From: Deinococcus aetherius
GTDB taxonomy: Bacteria; Deinococcota; Deinococci; Deinococcales; Deinococcaceae
Length of the DNA stretch: 64,000 bases
Direction of reading: 5' to 3'
Assembly: GCF_025997855.1 (NCBI RefSeq)
Contig: NZ_AP026561.1
Coordinates: 62,001-126,000, forward strand
Shown here: positions 19,215 to 28,945 of the stretch, piece by piece
Position numbering within the stretch: position 1 is the stretch's first letter
Layout: every line of letters begins with the position of its first letter
The notes under the pieces: generated by a model
Seen by the model: the letters and a program-made list of their open reading frames with translations, nothing else
The model's database searches: none
What the model was told of the DNA's origin: nothing
Position numbers and translations under genes: made by a program

Positions 19215-20402
19215 ATGGACTTGGGCAACCGCTTGAAAGAGCGCCGGGAACGCGCCGCGCTGACCCAGGAGTACGTCGCGAAGCAGCTTGGGCTTTCGCG
19301 CGAGGTTTTATCGACCTGGGAGACAGGGACTCGAAAACCGAATGACAAACAGCTTGAGAACCTTGCCGTTCTGTACCGCACGGACCTGGCTTACCTGAAG
19401 CTCGGGCGCAGTGCCGGAGACAAGGACCGCCAGTTGCTGCTTCAGGACTTACCGCAAGACGACGCGGTGATCAGCGCTTTCACGCGTTGGCTCGATTTCC
19501 TCGACTCGTGGGCTGGCTTCCTGCAAGCCCAAGGCGACCCTCTCCCCGGGCCAGGCAAGCCTCCGCGTGCCTTGGACCAGGGCGGCAATGTCACGGACGC
19601 TCGAAAGGCACCCACCTTCGCTCTGGAAGCACGACACGAGTTCAAGCTCGCCTTTGACGCTATCCACGATCTGGAAACGCTTCTCGACGAGCAGAACGTA
19701 TTGGTATATAAGACGCCTATTGAGAGTATGTCGGCTTCAAACGAAATTGTTTCGGGTGCCTTTTATAATCATCCACGACTAGGTTACTGTATCTTCGTTA
19801 ATACCAAGCAACACGATGCAAGAATAAGATTTACCCTTGCCCATGAGTTTGCTCATGCTTTATACCATTATCGTGCGGGAGGAATTATAAGTCGCAATGG
19901 TGATAGAAACCCGAGAGAAACATTTGCAAATGCGTTTGCATCACATTTTCTCGTTCCGGGGAAGGCCTTGCGAGAACAAGTTAATGAGATTGGAGGTAAG
20001 GAGTATTTAGACAGCATGCAGGCCTTCAGACTAGCGTGGCACTTCAATGTCAGTTATGCCATGATGCTTTTCCGGTTGCATAATGAAAAGTTGATTAGCA
20101 TGAATGACATGAACGAATGGGCGTCCTACAATGTAGGTAAACTTGCGAAGAACTGGGGGATTCGTGCGAGTGATAGCTATTTTGCTATCCCTGCAAACGC
20201 CGCCAACGAAATTGCAAAGTATCCGATCTCCGTCCTGAAGCGCGTCAAGCTTGCTTGTGATAAACATCAAATTGAGCCGGATGGAGCGGCTGCCCTCCTC
20301 AGTGTTTCAAAGGAGTCTCTTGTCGAAGGTTTGTTGCAACAAAGACGTGTCGACAAGAGCGATGACCTACTTGAACTTCACGAGCTGCTCGCTGTCCGTT
20401 GA
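19215..20402 (+). CDS. XRE regulator fused to ImmA/IrrE-type zinc metalloprotease
   Basis: A 395-aa protein. Residues 1-60 form a Cro/CI helix-turn-helix (LTQEYVAKQLGLSREVLSTWETGTRKP). Residues about 140-290 form an ImmA/IrrE (DUF955) domain with HEFAH and the third ligand in ETFANAFASHFLVP. Proteins of this build bind DNA and cleave a repressor when triggered; they are common in toxin-antitoxin, phage and defence loci. ATG 19215 is chosen because AAGGAG lies 9 nt upstream, while ATG 19206 touches it. From about 19690 the gene turns AT-rich compared with its neighbours, a sign of transfer. Its stop nearly abuts the HipA-like gene. It is divergent from the Ubl operon and may regulate both. Confidence 0.85.
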   Translation: MDLGNRLKERRERAALTQEYVAKQLGLSREVLSTWETGTRKPNDKQLENLAVLYRTDLAYLKLGRSAGDKDRQLLLQDLPQDDAVISAFTRWLDFLDSWAGFLQAQGDPLPGPGKPPRALDQGGNVTDARKAPTFALEARHEFKLAFDAIHDLETLLDEQNVLVYKTPIESMSASNEIVSGAFYNHPRLGYCIFVNTKQHDARIRFTLAHEFAHALYHYRAGGIISRNGDRNPRETFANAFASHFLVPGKALREQVNEIGGKEYLDSMQAFRLAWHFNVSYAMMLFRLHNEKLISMNDMNEWASYNVGKLAKNWGIRASDSYFAIPANAANEIAKYPISVLKRVKLACDKHQIEPDGAAALLSVSKESLVEGLLQQRRVDKSDDLLELHELLAVR

Positions 20403-20422
20403 AGAATGAGCGAATCAACTGT

Positions 20423-21310
20423 ATGCGCCCACACCTCTACGCGACCAGCCATGTCGGACCTCTCGATCACGGCAACTCTCACGCGCAAATCCTGCTCGAC
20501 GAAAATCACGTTGCGTGGGTTGTGAAGTCACTCGCCAGCGCTCAGCAAGGACCCACCCGCGGCCGCGCCCTATTCAACGATTACGTCGCCACGCGCGTTG
20601 CGGAACTGCTCAACCTACCAGTACCTCAAGTTTCGGTCATCCTGGTGGAGGACGTCCTGCTCGACGCCTTTCCCACGTTGCGTACGCAAGCATTCGGTAC
20701 ATTCACCCCCGGGTTTCACCTGGCTATTCGTTACCATCAGGGCGTCACTCTCCGTGACTTCCGCAGCGCTGGTCTCTCAAGCCTTGCGGATCGGAGGGTA
20801 GTGAACAAGCTCGCTGCGAACGCGGTTGTGACCTTTGATACCTGGACCTGCAACCCTGACCGAGCAGTTGAAACGGATCTCGGCTTGTATGAGAACGAGG
20901 GCAATTTACTCTTCGAGACCTCGCGACCAGGTGAATTACGCCTGATGATGCTTGATCAGGGGCAAGCTTTTGCAGGAGACTGGCACGACCAACCGGATGG
21001 AAACCCATTCAGTCGATTGGGAGCATGGCCGCTCCGCTTAATGGGACACCTTAACCTCTTCGTGCGCGGACGTTGGCTCGACCTCGAGTCCTGCTTGGAA
21101 TACGTCTCCCACATACAGCACGTCCCGCTCGTCGATCTGCGGAGCATTGTTCACGAGGTTCCGTGGGCATGGCGTGAAGGAATCAGTGAAGCTGAAATCG
21201 AAGAGCTTCTGCTGTACCTGATTAGACGTGCGGCACACCTTGAAAAGCCCATGTACCAGGAACTCACGGCTCTCCCCGAACGCATGCACGCTCGCAGGAG
21301 GCTCACATGA
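20423..21310 (+). CDS. HipA-like Ser/Thr kinase
   Basis: A 295-aa protein kinase-like protein. Nucleotide-binding residues appear around VAWVVKSL. A catalytic segment reads FDTWTCNPDRAVETD followed by EGNLLF (the NxDR...GNLL pattern of HipA-type kinases), and MLDQGQAF stands where HipA has IDHG/DFG for metal binding. The gene follows the XRE-ImmA gene by 20 nt; an alternative TTG at 20399 would overlap that gene's stop. It overlaps the DUF3037 gene by 4 nt. Kinases of this short type are regularly paired with DUF3037 proteins. The substrate is unknown. A toxin or growth-control role is an inference. Confidence 0.7.
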   Translation: MRPHLYATSHVGPLDHGNSHAQILLDENHVAWVVKSLASAQQGPTRGRALFNDYVATRVAELLNLPVPQVSVILVEDVLLDAFPTLRTQAFGTFTPGFHLAIRYHQGVTLRDFRSAGLSSLADRRVVNKLAANAVVTFDTWTCNPDRAVETDLGLYENEGNLLFETSRPGELRLMMLDQGQAFAGDWHDQPDGNPFSRLGAWPLRLMGHLNLFVRGRWLDLESCLEYVSHIQHVPLVDLRSIVHEVPWAWREGISEAEIEELLLYLIRRAAHLEKPMYQELTALPERMHARRRLT

Positions 21311-22182
21311 ACAGTGTCATGCGCGCTCACTACGCCATGGTGCAGTTCATTCCAGACCGGGTAAGGGATGAGCGTGTGAACGTTGGCGTTGTGCTTCAAT
21401 CACCTGATTATGGCTACGCTGCCATGACATATCGTCGACACATGGACGCCGCTCTGCGTGCCGTGCATCCACAAGTCGACGCGCAACTTGTTCGGCTGCT
21501 CGTGCAAGGTCTTTGCGCAACCTTCGCGCCTTATGACAGCGAACCGCATTTCCCACGTCTATTCCCACTTCAACTGGGTGAAGAACACCCAACCCACCCG
21601 ACCTTTCTCGAGCGGTTCAACACACCGCACGGTCAGGTGCATTTCACTCCCCCGAAGGTGGTGCTTGTCAGCGATGCTCAGGGCTTCACAGCAAAACTAC
21701 GTCAATTGCGGGAGCGCTTGCTTGACGTACCCAACGTTGCCGTGGAACGGCCGACCATCACCAAAGGCGAACTGGAGAAGAATGTCGTGGGTGCCCTTAA
21801 AGCACGCCGTGTGCCCCTGGTGACTGAACCCCCAGCGTTTCCAGGTGAGAGATGGCCTCACAACCGCTTTGATGCACTGAACTTGCGTAGCAACCGACGA
21901 CACTTGCAGTTCCTCTCGTACGACATTGCAGATCCGCCCACCGCCGCTGCTAAGGGCTTTGTCATGTCTGTCATGGACCTGAAGTCCGGAGGACACCGCT
22001 ACCGTGATGATCAGTTCGGCGTGATAGTCCAGAGACCGGAACATTTCACCTCAAACAAAGATGACTACGAGGCGCTGCTGCGCATCTGCCGCTTCAACGG
22101 CATCACCGTTTTTGAGAATCACCGGGACGATGTTGAACGCCTTGCGGCTGGGCTGCTCAGTGAGCATGGCCTCGCGGTGTGA
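21307..22182 (+). CDS. DUF3037 domain protein
   Basis: A 291-aa protein whose N-terminus (HYAMVQFIPDRVRDERVNVGVVLQSP) is the DUF3037 signature. The C-terminal half (NRFDALNLRSNRRHLQFLSYDIADPP... GVIVQRPEHF) is less conserved in my knowledge. The biochemical function is unknown. Its start overlaps the kinase stop (ATGA), so the two are coupled and probably act together, possibly as inhibitor or substrate of the kinase. A strong terminator hairpin follows 51 nt later and closes this three-gene cassette. Confidence 0.7.
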   Translation: MNSVMRAHYAMVQFIPDRVRDERVNVGVVLQSPDYGYAAMTYRRHMDAALRAVHPQVDAQLVRLLVQGLCATFAPYDSEPHFPRLFPLQLGEEHPTHPTFLERFNTPHGQVHFTPPKVVLVSDAQGFTAKLRQLRERLLDVPNVAVERPTITKGELEKNVVGALKARRVPLVTEPPAFPGERWPHNRFDALNLRSNRRHLQFLSYDIADPPTAAAKGFVMSVMDLKSGGHRYRDDQFGVIVQRPEHFTSNKDDYEALLRICRFNGITVFENHRDDVERLAAGLLSEHGLAV

Positions 22183-22233
22183 CTGGGGAATTCCGTGGGG
22201 TAGCCGGACTGGGGACGCGTGATTCTTGATCAG

Positions 22234-22273
22234 AGCACCGAGGAGTTGACACGTGTGTCAACTCCTCGGTGCT
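22234..22273 (+). terminator. Long perfect hairpin after the DUF3037 gene
   Basis: Arms AGCACCGAGGAGTTGACA (22234-22251) and TGTCAACTCCTCGGTGCT (22256-22273) pair perfectly over 18 bp with a CGTG loop, followed by TTTAGC. It is very likely a transcription terminator and could work in both directions. Confidence 0.75.
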
Positions 22274-22380
22274 TTAGCAAGACTTTGTCAGAAGTGGAGA
22301 AAGAGGTCGACAGAAAGGCGCACGAATAGCGATGGCTCCCCAACCGCCGAAAAGTTCGATCGGGAAGGCAGGGGCGGGCG

Positions 22381-23581
<1,201 letters not shown>

Positions 23582-23857
23582 CGCATCGCCTGTTGGACGA
23601 TGTTTCGCCTTCTCGTTAATTTTTGCACCCAGCGCATCTCAACGGACTTTTGAACGGGAGTCAGGTGCTTGGGTCTGACCGTCACGCTGCACTTCGCGCA
23701 CTCCAACATGGGGAGCCACTGCCGTCAATTTTCCTCATCCGCCAGGCGCAGCTTAAGAAGAGAGCTAACCAAGCCGCCGTACCCACTCCTAAAAAGCTTT
23801 GACGGGGCTGACGACAACTCACCTCGCGTCAACGGGTCTGCCGTTCTCAACACCCGA

Positions 23858-24082
23858 CTACAACAACTCTCTGAGCGGCACCCCCACCCCGGCCGCCAGC
23901 AAGTGCATGTTGTCCACACTGATATTGCGTCGCCCCACCTCGACCTGGGCGATGTAGGACCAGGTGATCCCGCTGGCCTCGGCCAGGTCCTCCAGCGTCA
24001 TCCTCCTCTTCTGACGTTCCTCGCGTAGACGCCGCCCGAAGGTCAGTCTCGACTCCGTCGGGCCCTTGTCCGTCTTCGCCAC
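23858..24082 (-). CDS. XRE-family transcriptional regulator, 74 aa
   Basis: A single-domain Cro/CI-type helix-turn-helix protein: FGRRLREERQKRRMTLEDLAEASGITWSYIAQVEVGRRNISVDNMHLLAAGVGV. It has no other domain and is normal in size for a small phage- or plasmid-type repressor. It is divergent from the secreted protein gene at 24187. The 104 nt between them carry a direct repeat that could be its operator, so it may regulate itself and that gene. Confidence 0.8.
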   Translation of the reverse strand: MAKTDKGPTESRLTFGRRLREERQKRRMTLEDLAEASGITWSYIAQVEVGRRNISVDNMHLLAAGVGVPLRELL

Positions 24083-24125
24083 CGCCCCAGGCTGGCGATC
24101 CCTCTACACAAGGGCCATTCAGTTA

Positions 24126-24150
24126 AAGCCATGTTGATTTAAGTCATGTT
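24126..24150 (+). promoter_or_regulatory. Direct repeat, possible XRE operator
   Basis: AAGCCATGTT (24126-24135) and AAGTCATGTT (24141-24150) repeat with 15-nt spacing in the AT-rich gap between the divergent XRE and secreted-protein genes. Confidence 0.4.
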
Positions 24151-24186
24151 AGGTTCTGAGCACCGCGTTCAGGAGGTGCTCCACCT

Positions 24187-24837
24187 ATGGGAAGAAGGTC
24201 TGTCCTGCTGATCCTCTCCACCCTCGCCACGGCCCACGCTCTCCCACCGGCCGATTGTAGCCAGTACGTCTTCGTGCGCCCTACCAGTCTCAGCTACCTG
24301 TCGCTGCCGCAGTTCCCGAACGAAGCCGAGACCGTCGCCATCGACTTCCTCGAACCACAGGGGGCGGCCAAGCCGGTCAGCCTCTGCGGCTTCACCTTCA
24401 AACCCGACGTCGTGAACCGGGTCCTGACGGTCAGTGCACCGCGGCTGTCCAAGTTCTCGACCCTCTTTCGGGAGAAGACGAAGGCAGCAAGCAAGATCTT
24501 TTTAGAGAACGCTTACCGGGGGGCGGGGGGAAGCGTCCCCATCGAGGACTCCTACGTGGTCTTCGATCCGGCCTCCTACGTCCTCACCTTCCAGCTCCCG
24601 CGATACCAGCAGGCACCCTCTCGCTTCACAGTGGGGGTCAAGGTCGATGGGGGTCCGATTCAGCCTCTGTACTTCAACCGCAAGGTCCAGAAGGTCAACG
24701 TGCTGAGGACCGCGAGGGTCGTCGACATCTACGCCAAGGGGGGGCCGAACGATTCCGTGAGCTGGCAGCGCGTTCGGATGGACCTCAAGGGCGCCGTGAT
24801 TGAGATGTACCGCCAGGCGACTTTCCCGACACGTTGA
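24187..24837 (+). CDS. Secreted protein of unknown function, 216 aa
   Basis: The first 19 residues (MGRRSVLLILSTLATAHAL) form a signal peptide. The mature part has two cysteines (DCSQY and SLCGF) that could form a disulphide, alternating beta strands, and a basic C-terminus. AGGAGG lies 10 nt before ATG 24187. No family is recognised. The N-terminal half (VFVRPTSLSYLSLPQF, GFTFKPDVVNRVLTV) suggests a beta-sandwich. Its divergent XRE neighbour is the probable regulator. Confidence 0.6.
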   Translation: MGRRSVLLILSTLATAHALPPADCSQYVFVRPTSLSYLSLPQFPNEAETVAIDFLEPQGAAKPVSLCGFTFKPDVVNRVLTVSAPRLSKFSTLFREKTKAASKIFLENAYRGAGGSVPIEDSYVVFDPASYVLTFQLPRYQQAPSRFTVGVKVDGGPIQPLYFNRKVQKVNVLRTARVVDIYAKGGPNDSVSWQRVRMDLKGAVIEMYRQATFPTR

Positions 24838-25007
24838 CCACGAGGGCGTGAAGGAGCCCGGAATCGGCCCCTTCGTCTCGTCGCGTCCCCTTCGCTTCCC
24901 GAGGGAAGCTGCCGCAGGGCGGCTCGGCAGCAGAGAAGCGTCCCCCGGCTGTCCCCTGTTCATGGAGGCCTCTCATGGCCCCAGCCTGTCCCTGAAAGGA
25001 GGGCCTC

Positions 25008-25589
25008 ATGCCACGTCGACCGAGCCCTGAAGGAGAACGGGCACTCCGGACCGTCCTCGCGGGCGGATTCACCTTCTACGGGTTGATCAGCGCGCTCCCT
25101 GAGCTGCCGGTTCCCCTCCCCGAGTGGGTTTACCGGGAGGTGGTGGGGGACCAGCACCTGTCCGTCCGATGTCAGGCCATCGGGGTGCTGCCTCACGGAC
25201 ACGACGCCGTGGTGCTGCAGGCGCTCCTGAACCTACATGGACAGGCTCCCCTCCCACACGGACAGGTGGCCTGCACCAGTGACGCCCTGCGCGAAGCCAC
25301 CTCGTCCCTCTCCCCCGACTTGTCCTTGACGGATCGGCAACTGCATGACTCGCTCAAGCGCCTGAAGTCCGCCACGCTGACCGTGACGCGGCAGCAGGGG
25401 CCGCGGGGCAGCACGGCTCACCTGAGTTTCCTGGACAATCTCGAGTTCGACATTCGAGAGCGAGCCGACGTCTTTTTGCTGGACACCGTGAGTGTCCGGC
25501 TCCCGGAGCGAATCCTGCGACTCGGGCAACTGGATACCCCCAATCGACGGAGCGTCCCTGTGGAAGAGCTGCTGGAGCTGAAGCCGTAA
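25008..25589 (+). CDS. RepA-like plasmid replication initiator, N-terminal half only
   Basis: A 193-aa frame with a good AAGGAGGG site before ATG 25008. Its pattern follows the N-terminal part of RepA-type initiators of Deinococcus plasmids: FYGLISALPELP, the GVLPHGHDAVVLQALLNL segment (family: GxPHGLDNDI), LHDSLKRLKSATLTVT (family: L..SL.RL..ATYT.S) and SVRLPERILRLGQLD. Full-length relatives, as I recall them, are about twice as long, so it is probably truncated and unable to initiate replication. The match is by pattern only. It suggests that a plasmid-derived segment lies here. Confidence 0.5.
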   Translation: MPRRPSPEGERALRTVLAGGFTFYGLISALPELPVPLPEWVYREVVGDQHLSVRCQAIGVLPHGHDAVVLQALLNLHGQAPLPHGQVACTSDALREATSSLSPDLSLTDRQLHDSLKRLKSATLTVTRQQGPRGSTAHLSFLDNLEFDIRERADVFLLDTVSVRLPERILRLGQLDTPNRRSVPVEELLELKP

Positions 25590-25881
25590 GAAAGGGCCGA
25601 TCTGCAGATGAGTGACCTCCTGCTTATCTGTCCCCAAAAGAGCCATCATCAGTGTTCTGACGCTGACTCCTTGGAGAGAACGTACCCCAACTAACCTGGC
25701 CGTTTCAGGCTTCGCTCGGCTTCACCTCCTGGGGCCCCATCTGATGGCGACTCAACGCTCGTCGCCCGCACAGCAGGGACTACAAGCGCTCTGCTACTGA
25801 TGGATTTTATTATAAATCTGTACGGTTGACGCCGACTCCACTCGAGCCTGAGTACATTTCGCCTGCCGATTTGGCCACCAA

Positions 25882-26292
25882 TTACGCTACATCACGAAAG
25901 TATCTTTCCCACCTCGCTGCCACAATAGGTGCAGGCCACTCGCGCGGCTTATAGAGACCCATACGCTCGCAAAGCTTCAGGAGAGTGGCGGGTTTAAGAC
26001 AAACACCGGTAAGCACATGCCAGCGCCGAGCTAGTTCCCTGTAGGACGGCGTGACGCAGACGGCCGTCGAGGTATCAAAGAATTTCAGGAACAAGGCGTG
26101 CTGCTCGGCCGGGACGATGGGTGGACGCCCTTGCTTCCTGGGCACGAGGGAACGTCCCTCGCGCCGCATTCGTGCCAGACGCTCCACCGAGGAGAGGCTG
26201 ACGCGGTGGGCACACGCCACATCAGCCTGCCGTTGACCTTGGTCAAGGTCGGCCAGGATGCGCTCACGAGTTGACATTGGAATGGCCCGCAT
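25882..26292 (-). CDS. IS630-type transposase, N-terminal HTH part (fragment)
   Basis: A 136-aa protein from ATG 26292. It contains a paired helix-turn-helix head (STRERILADLDQGQRQADVACAHRVSLSSVERL... KQGRPPIV) and a second HTH-like part (TPSYRELARRWHVLTGVCLKPATLLKLCERMG), as in orfA of IS630 elements. No catalytic DDE part follows on either side, so it is a remnant or half of a two-frame element whose other half is lost. No terminal repeats were identified. It could also have been kept as a DNA-binding protein. Confidence 0.6.
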   Translation of the reverse strand: MRAIPMSTRERILADLDQGQRQADVACAHRVSLSSVERLARMRREGRSLVPRKQGRPPIVPAEQHALFLKFFDTSTAVCVTPSYRELARRWHVLTGVCLKPATLLKLCERMGLYKPREWPAPIVAARWERYFRDVA

Positions 26293-27001
26293 AACCGTAC
26301 CCCCAGAGTACTTTATCCCCTTCAATGTTTGTCAGCATGTGAGCGCAACCGCTCCTGGCGCGGAAAAACTTGCTTTCGGCCTTCGGACGAAGTACCATCA
26401 CGGCCAGGTCAAGGAGTCGGGTCAGGCCTGAACAAGGAGGGCACACCCGGCACCCCATCCGTCTGGAGCCTCGGTTTCCCTAACACGTTGCTGGGAGCCT
26501 GGGGTAACGAGCCTTCCGCCACATCCACCGGTCACCACTGAATTCGGCGCCTTCCGGACGTCGCTACTCCTGTCATGTAGGCCAGTTCCCCAAGAGGCTG
26601 GGCTGCGACGGATGAATCGTGCTGTTTCAAAACAACAGGCCAAAGCCTTGACGGAGGGGGACGGATGAACCTAAACCAGCTGATCGCCACCAAGCCTCAG
26701 CAGTTGTCACCGAGGAACAAGCGGGTCCTACGTGAACAAGGAGCACGGGCCTGTCCGGCTCAATGAGGTGCCGTTTGGACATTGGTCAGCCCCATCTGTG
26801 GGAGGCCCGGGATTGTACGCGGCGAACGAGGACTGCCAGGGAGGTAATCCCCAGCAGGGAACGCAGACCTTCGTCGCAGGGCCATCTCGGCCCCGCCGAG
26901 TTCGAGCAGTCAAGGCGAGTCACTTCACTCTCTGCCCGCCGCTGCGGGTCAACTCCAGCTCAAGAGGACAGGTTCCGGAGAGAGTCCTCCGTGGGGACAC
27001 T
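26293..27001. other. Region upstream of the TniA gene, probably a remnant
   Basis: About 700 nt without a convincing gene. One small frame (26665-26766, 33 codons, beginning MNLNQLIATKPQQ) has GGAGGGGG before its ATG and might be a leader or a broken gene. The transposon's left end should be here, but no repeats like those at 30057-30136 were seen. Confidence 0.35.
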
Positions 27002-28945
27002 ATGACCACGACGAACGAGTACAAACCCGGGCGGACCGTGTACCTGGGCGACGAGCCGTACGTTCTCGTGTCGGTGCTCGACTTCGAGCACGTGCATGCT
27101 CGGCACCCGAACACAGGCGTCCTCAGGGTGTTAAAGCGTGTCGACATCATGTTCCGCCCGCCGCAGACTCCGCCGCCGCAGCTTCAGCACGAATCAATGT
27201 TCACTGACGCGCAGTGGGCCGAAATGCAGCGCAAGCGTGATGCGGTCGCGCCGATTCTCGCCCACCCCAAAAATACGGCCGCGCGCCACGGCGCCATCAG
27301 GGCTCTTTCCAAAGAACTAAATGTAAGTCACGTAACAATTTATGAGTGGGTACGCAACTTCGAGGAGGCCGGCATGCCCGGGCTGGCCCGCAAGGTGAGA
27401 TCAGATCGGGGTTCCCGCCGGATCAAGCGCCAGAACGGCGAGAGGTTGGATGCGTCGGCACAGGCCGCTTTTGACACGCTCCTGAACGACCTCATCAAGA
27501 CGCACTATACCGACCACCCCCTCACGTCCAAAAAGACAGCCATCGCACGAATCCAGGCCGGGCTGAAGGCCGAGGGGTGGGCCGACGCGCCGTATCAAAC
27601 TGTCTGGAAGTGGCTGGACGCCGCGCGGCAAAAAGAGCCGGAAGCTTTTGCTGCCAAGGAACTGGGCGAAGAGGCTGCCGAGAACCGGTATGCAGACAAG
27701 CAGGGGACGGTCCCGGTCGGCGAACATCCGTTGGATTTGATGGACATCGACCACGTGTACCTCGACCTCGAACTGGTCGTGGGACAGAAGCGGCTGCCCG
27801 TCGGCCGCGTATGGATTACCCTCCTGCTCGACACGCGGACGCGCATGGTCTGGGGGTTTTACGTCTCCTTCGATCCGCCGAGTGTACAGTCGCTGGCCAT
27901 GTGCCTGCGTCATGCCGTCCTGCCGAAGGAGGCATGGTTACGCGAACTGGGAATTGAGGGGGTGGAATGGCCCTCCTGGGGATTTTTCAAACGGATTCGA
28001 CATGACCACGGTCGGGAGTTCTACTCGAAAAGCTTCGACCGTTTCCTTGACAAGTACAGCATCGAGCGCGTGCCGCGCCCCCCGTCGAGGCCACGCTGGG
28101 GGGCATACATCGAGAGGTTCGCCGGGACGCTCAACCGTGAACTCCACGAGGTGAGGGGCACGACCTTCCACAACGTGGCCACCAGAAAGGCACACCGTCC
28201 CAGACACGAGGGCCGACGGGACGCGGTCTTCGTGATTCGGGAATTGGAAAAGTGGCTGGCCGTCCTGATCGGCCAGGTGTACCACAATCGGCCTCACAAG
28301 GGGCTGGGGATGTCGCCGCTGGAGCGATTCCGGCGAGACGTGTTCGGAGAGGGCGGCCAGCCCGGAATGGGTCTGCCAGCGCAGATTGACGACCCATGGA
28401 CCTTTGCCATCGACGCTCTGCCCACCGAGGAACGCGGCGTCCAGGATGGTTCGGTCGTCACCCTGAATTACCTGAAGTACCATGCTCCCTGGCTACGGGA
28501 TTTCCTGGGCAAAAAGGAACCGCTGGCATTCAAGGTCAACAGACACGACATACGTACTCTGTACTTCTTTCATCCCCAATGGAAAAAGTACGTGCCTTTA
28601 CCGTGTAAGCTTCCAGATTTGCCACCCATCACCATCTGGGACATGAATGAAGCGAAACGGATAGCACGAGCCAAGTTTGGAAATGATCTGGATCAGGAGA
28701 AAGTCGTCGCGGGCTATTACCTGATGCGCTCCCTGGAAGAGCAGGAGTACGAGAAGTCTGTCGCCGCCCGCCGGGCCGGCGCCCGTCGTGACGAGGCCAC
28801 CCGGCATACCGAGGAACTGAACAACCTCGCACCACCCGAGAGCGGGGCAGAGCAGGAATCGGCCGACTCAACGATGCTGGGTTGGTTGGATGAGGGCGAC
28901 ATTGAGGCTTATGCCGAACGGCCGATGAGTGACAGGGACCGGTAA
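27002..28945 (+). CDS. TniA/TnsB-like DDE transposase
   Basis: A 647-aa transposase of the Mu/Tn7/Tn5053 group. The N-terminal third contains helix-turn-helix units (KELNVSHVTIYEWVRNFEEAGMPGLARK). The integrase core has LMDIDHVYLDLELV (first Asp), IRHDHGREFYSK (second Asp) and YIERFAGTLNREL (Glu). The C-terminal Mu-type beta-barrel segment includes DGSVVTLNYLKYHAPWL. The end of the protein is acidic and probably contacts TniB. The frame is open to 26732, but ATG 27002 has GGGGA close upstream and starts the fold. Its stop overlaps the TniB start (TAATG). All catalytic residues are present. Confidence 0.85.
   Translation: MTTTNEYKPGRTVYLGDEPYVLVSVLDFEHVHARHPNTGVLRVLKRVDIMFRPPQTPPPQLQHESMFTDAQWAEMQRKRDAVAPILAHPKNTAARHGAIRALSKELNVSHVTIYEWVRNFEEAGMPGLARKVRSDRGSRRIKRQNGERLDASAQAAFDTLLNDLIKTHYTDHPLTSKKTAIARIQAGLKAEGWADAPYQTVWKWLDAARQKEPEAFAAKELGEEAAENRYADKQGTVPVGEHPLDLMDIDHVYLDLELVVGQKRLPVGRVWITLLLDTRTRMVWGFYVSFDPPSVQSLAMCLRHAVLPKEAWLRELGIEGVEWPSWGFFKRIRHDHGREFYSKSFDRFLDKYSIERVPRPPSRPRWGAYIERFAGTLNRELHEVRGTTFHNVATRKAHRPRHEGRRDAVFVIRELEKWLAVLIGQVYHNRPHKGLGMSPLERFRRDVFGEGGQPGMGLPAQIDDPWTFAIDALPTEERGVQDGSVVTLNYLKYHAPWLRDFLGKKEPLAFKVNRHDIRTLYFFHPQWKKYVPLPCKLPDLPPITIWDMNEAKRIARAKFGNDLDQEKVVAGYYLMRSLEEQEYEKSVAARRAGARRDEATRHTEELNNLAPPESGAEQESADSTMLGWLDEGDIEAYAERPMSDRDR

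Noticed and set aside
23669..24028. Rightward frame between the IS6 remnants and the XRE gene
   Set aside because: It overlaps the XRE gene on the other strand, has no ribosome site and shows no domain.
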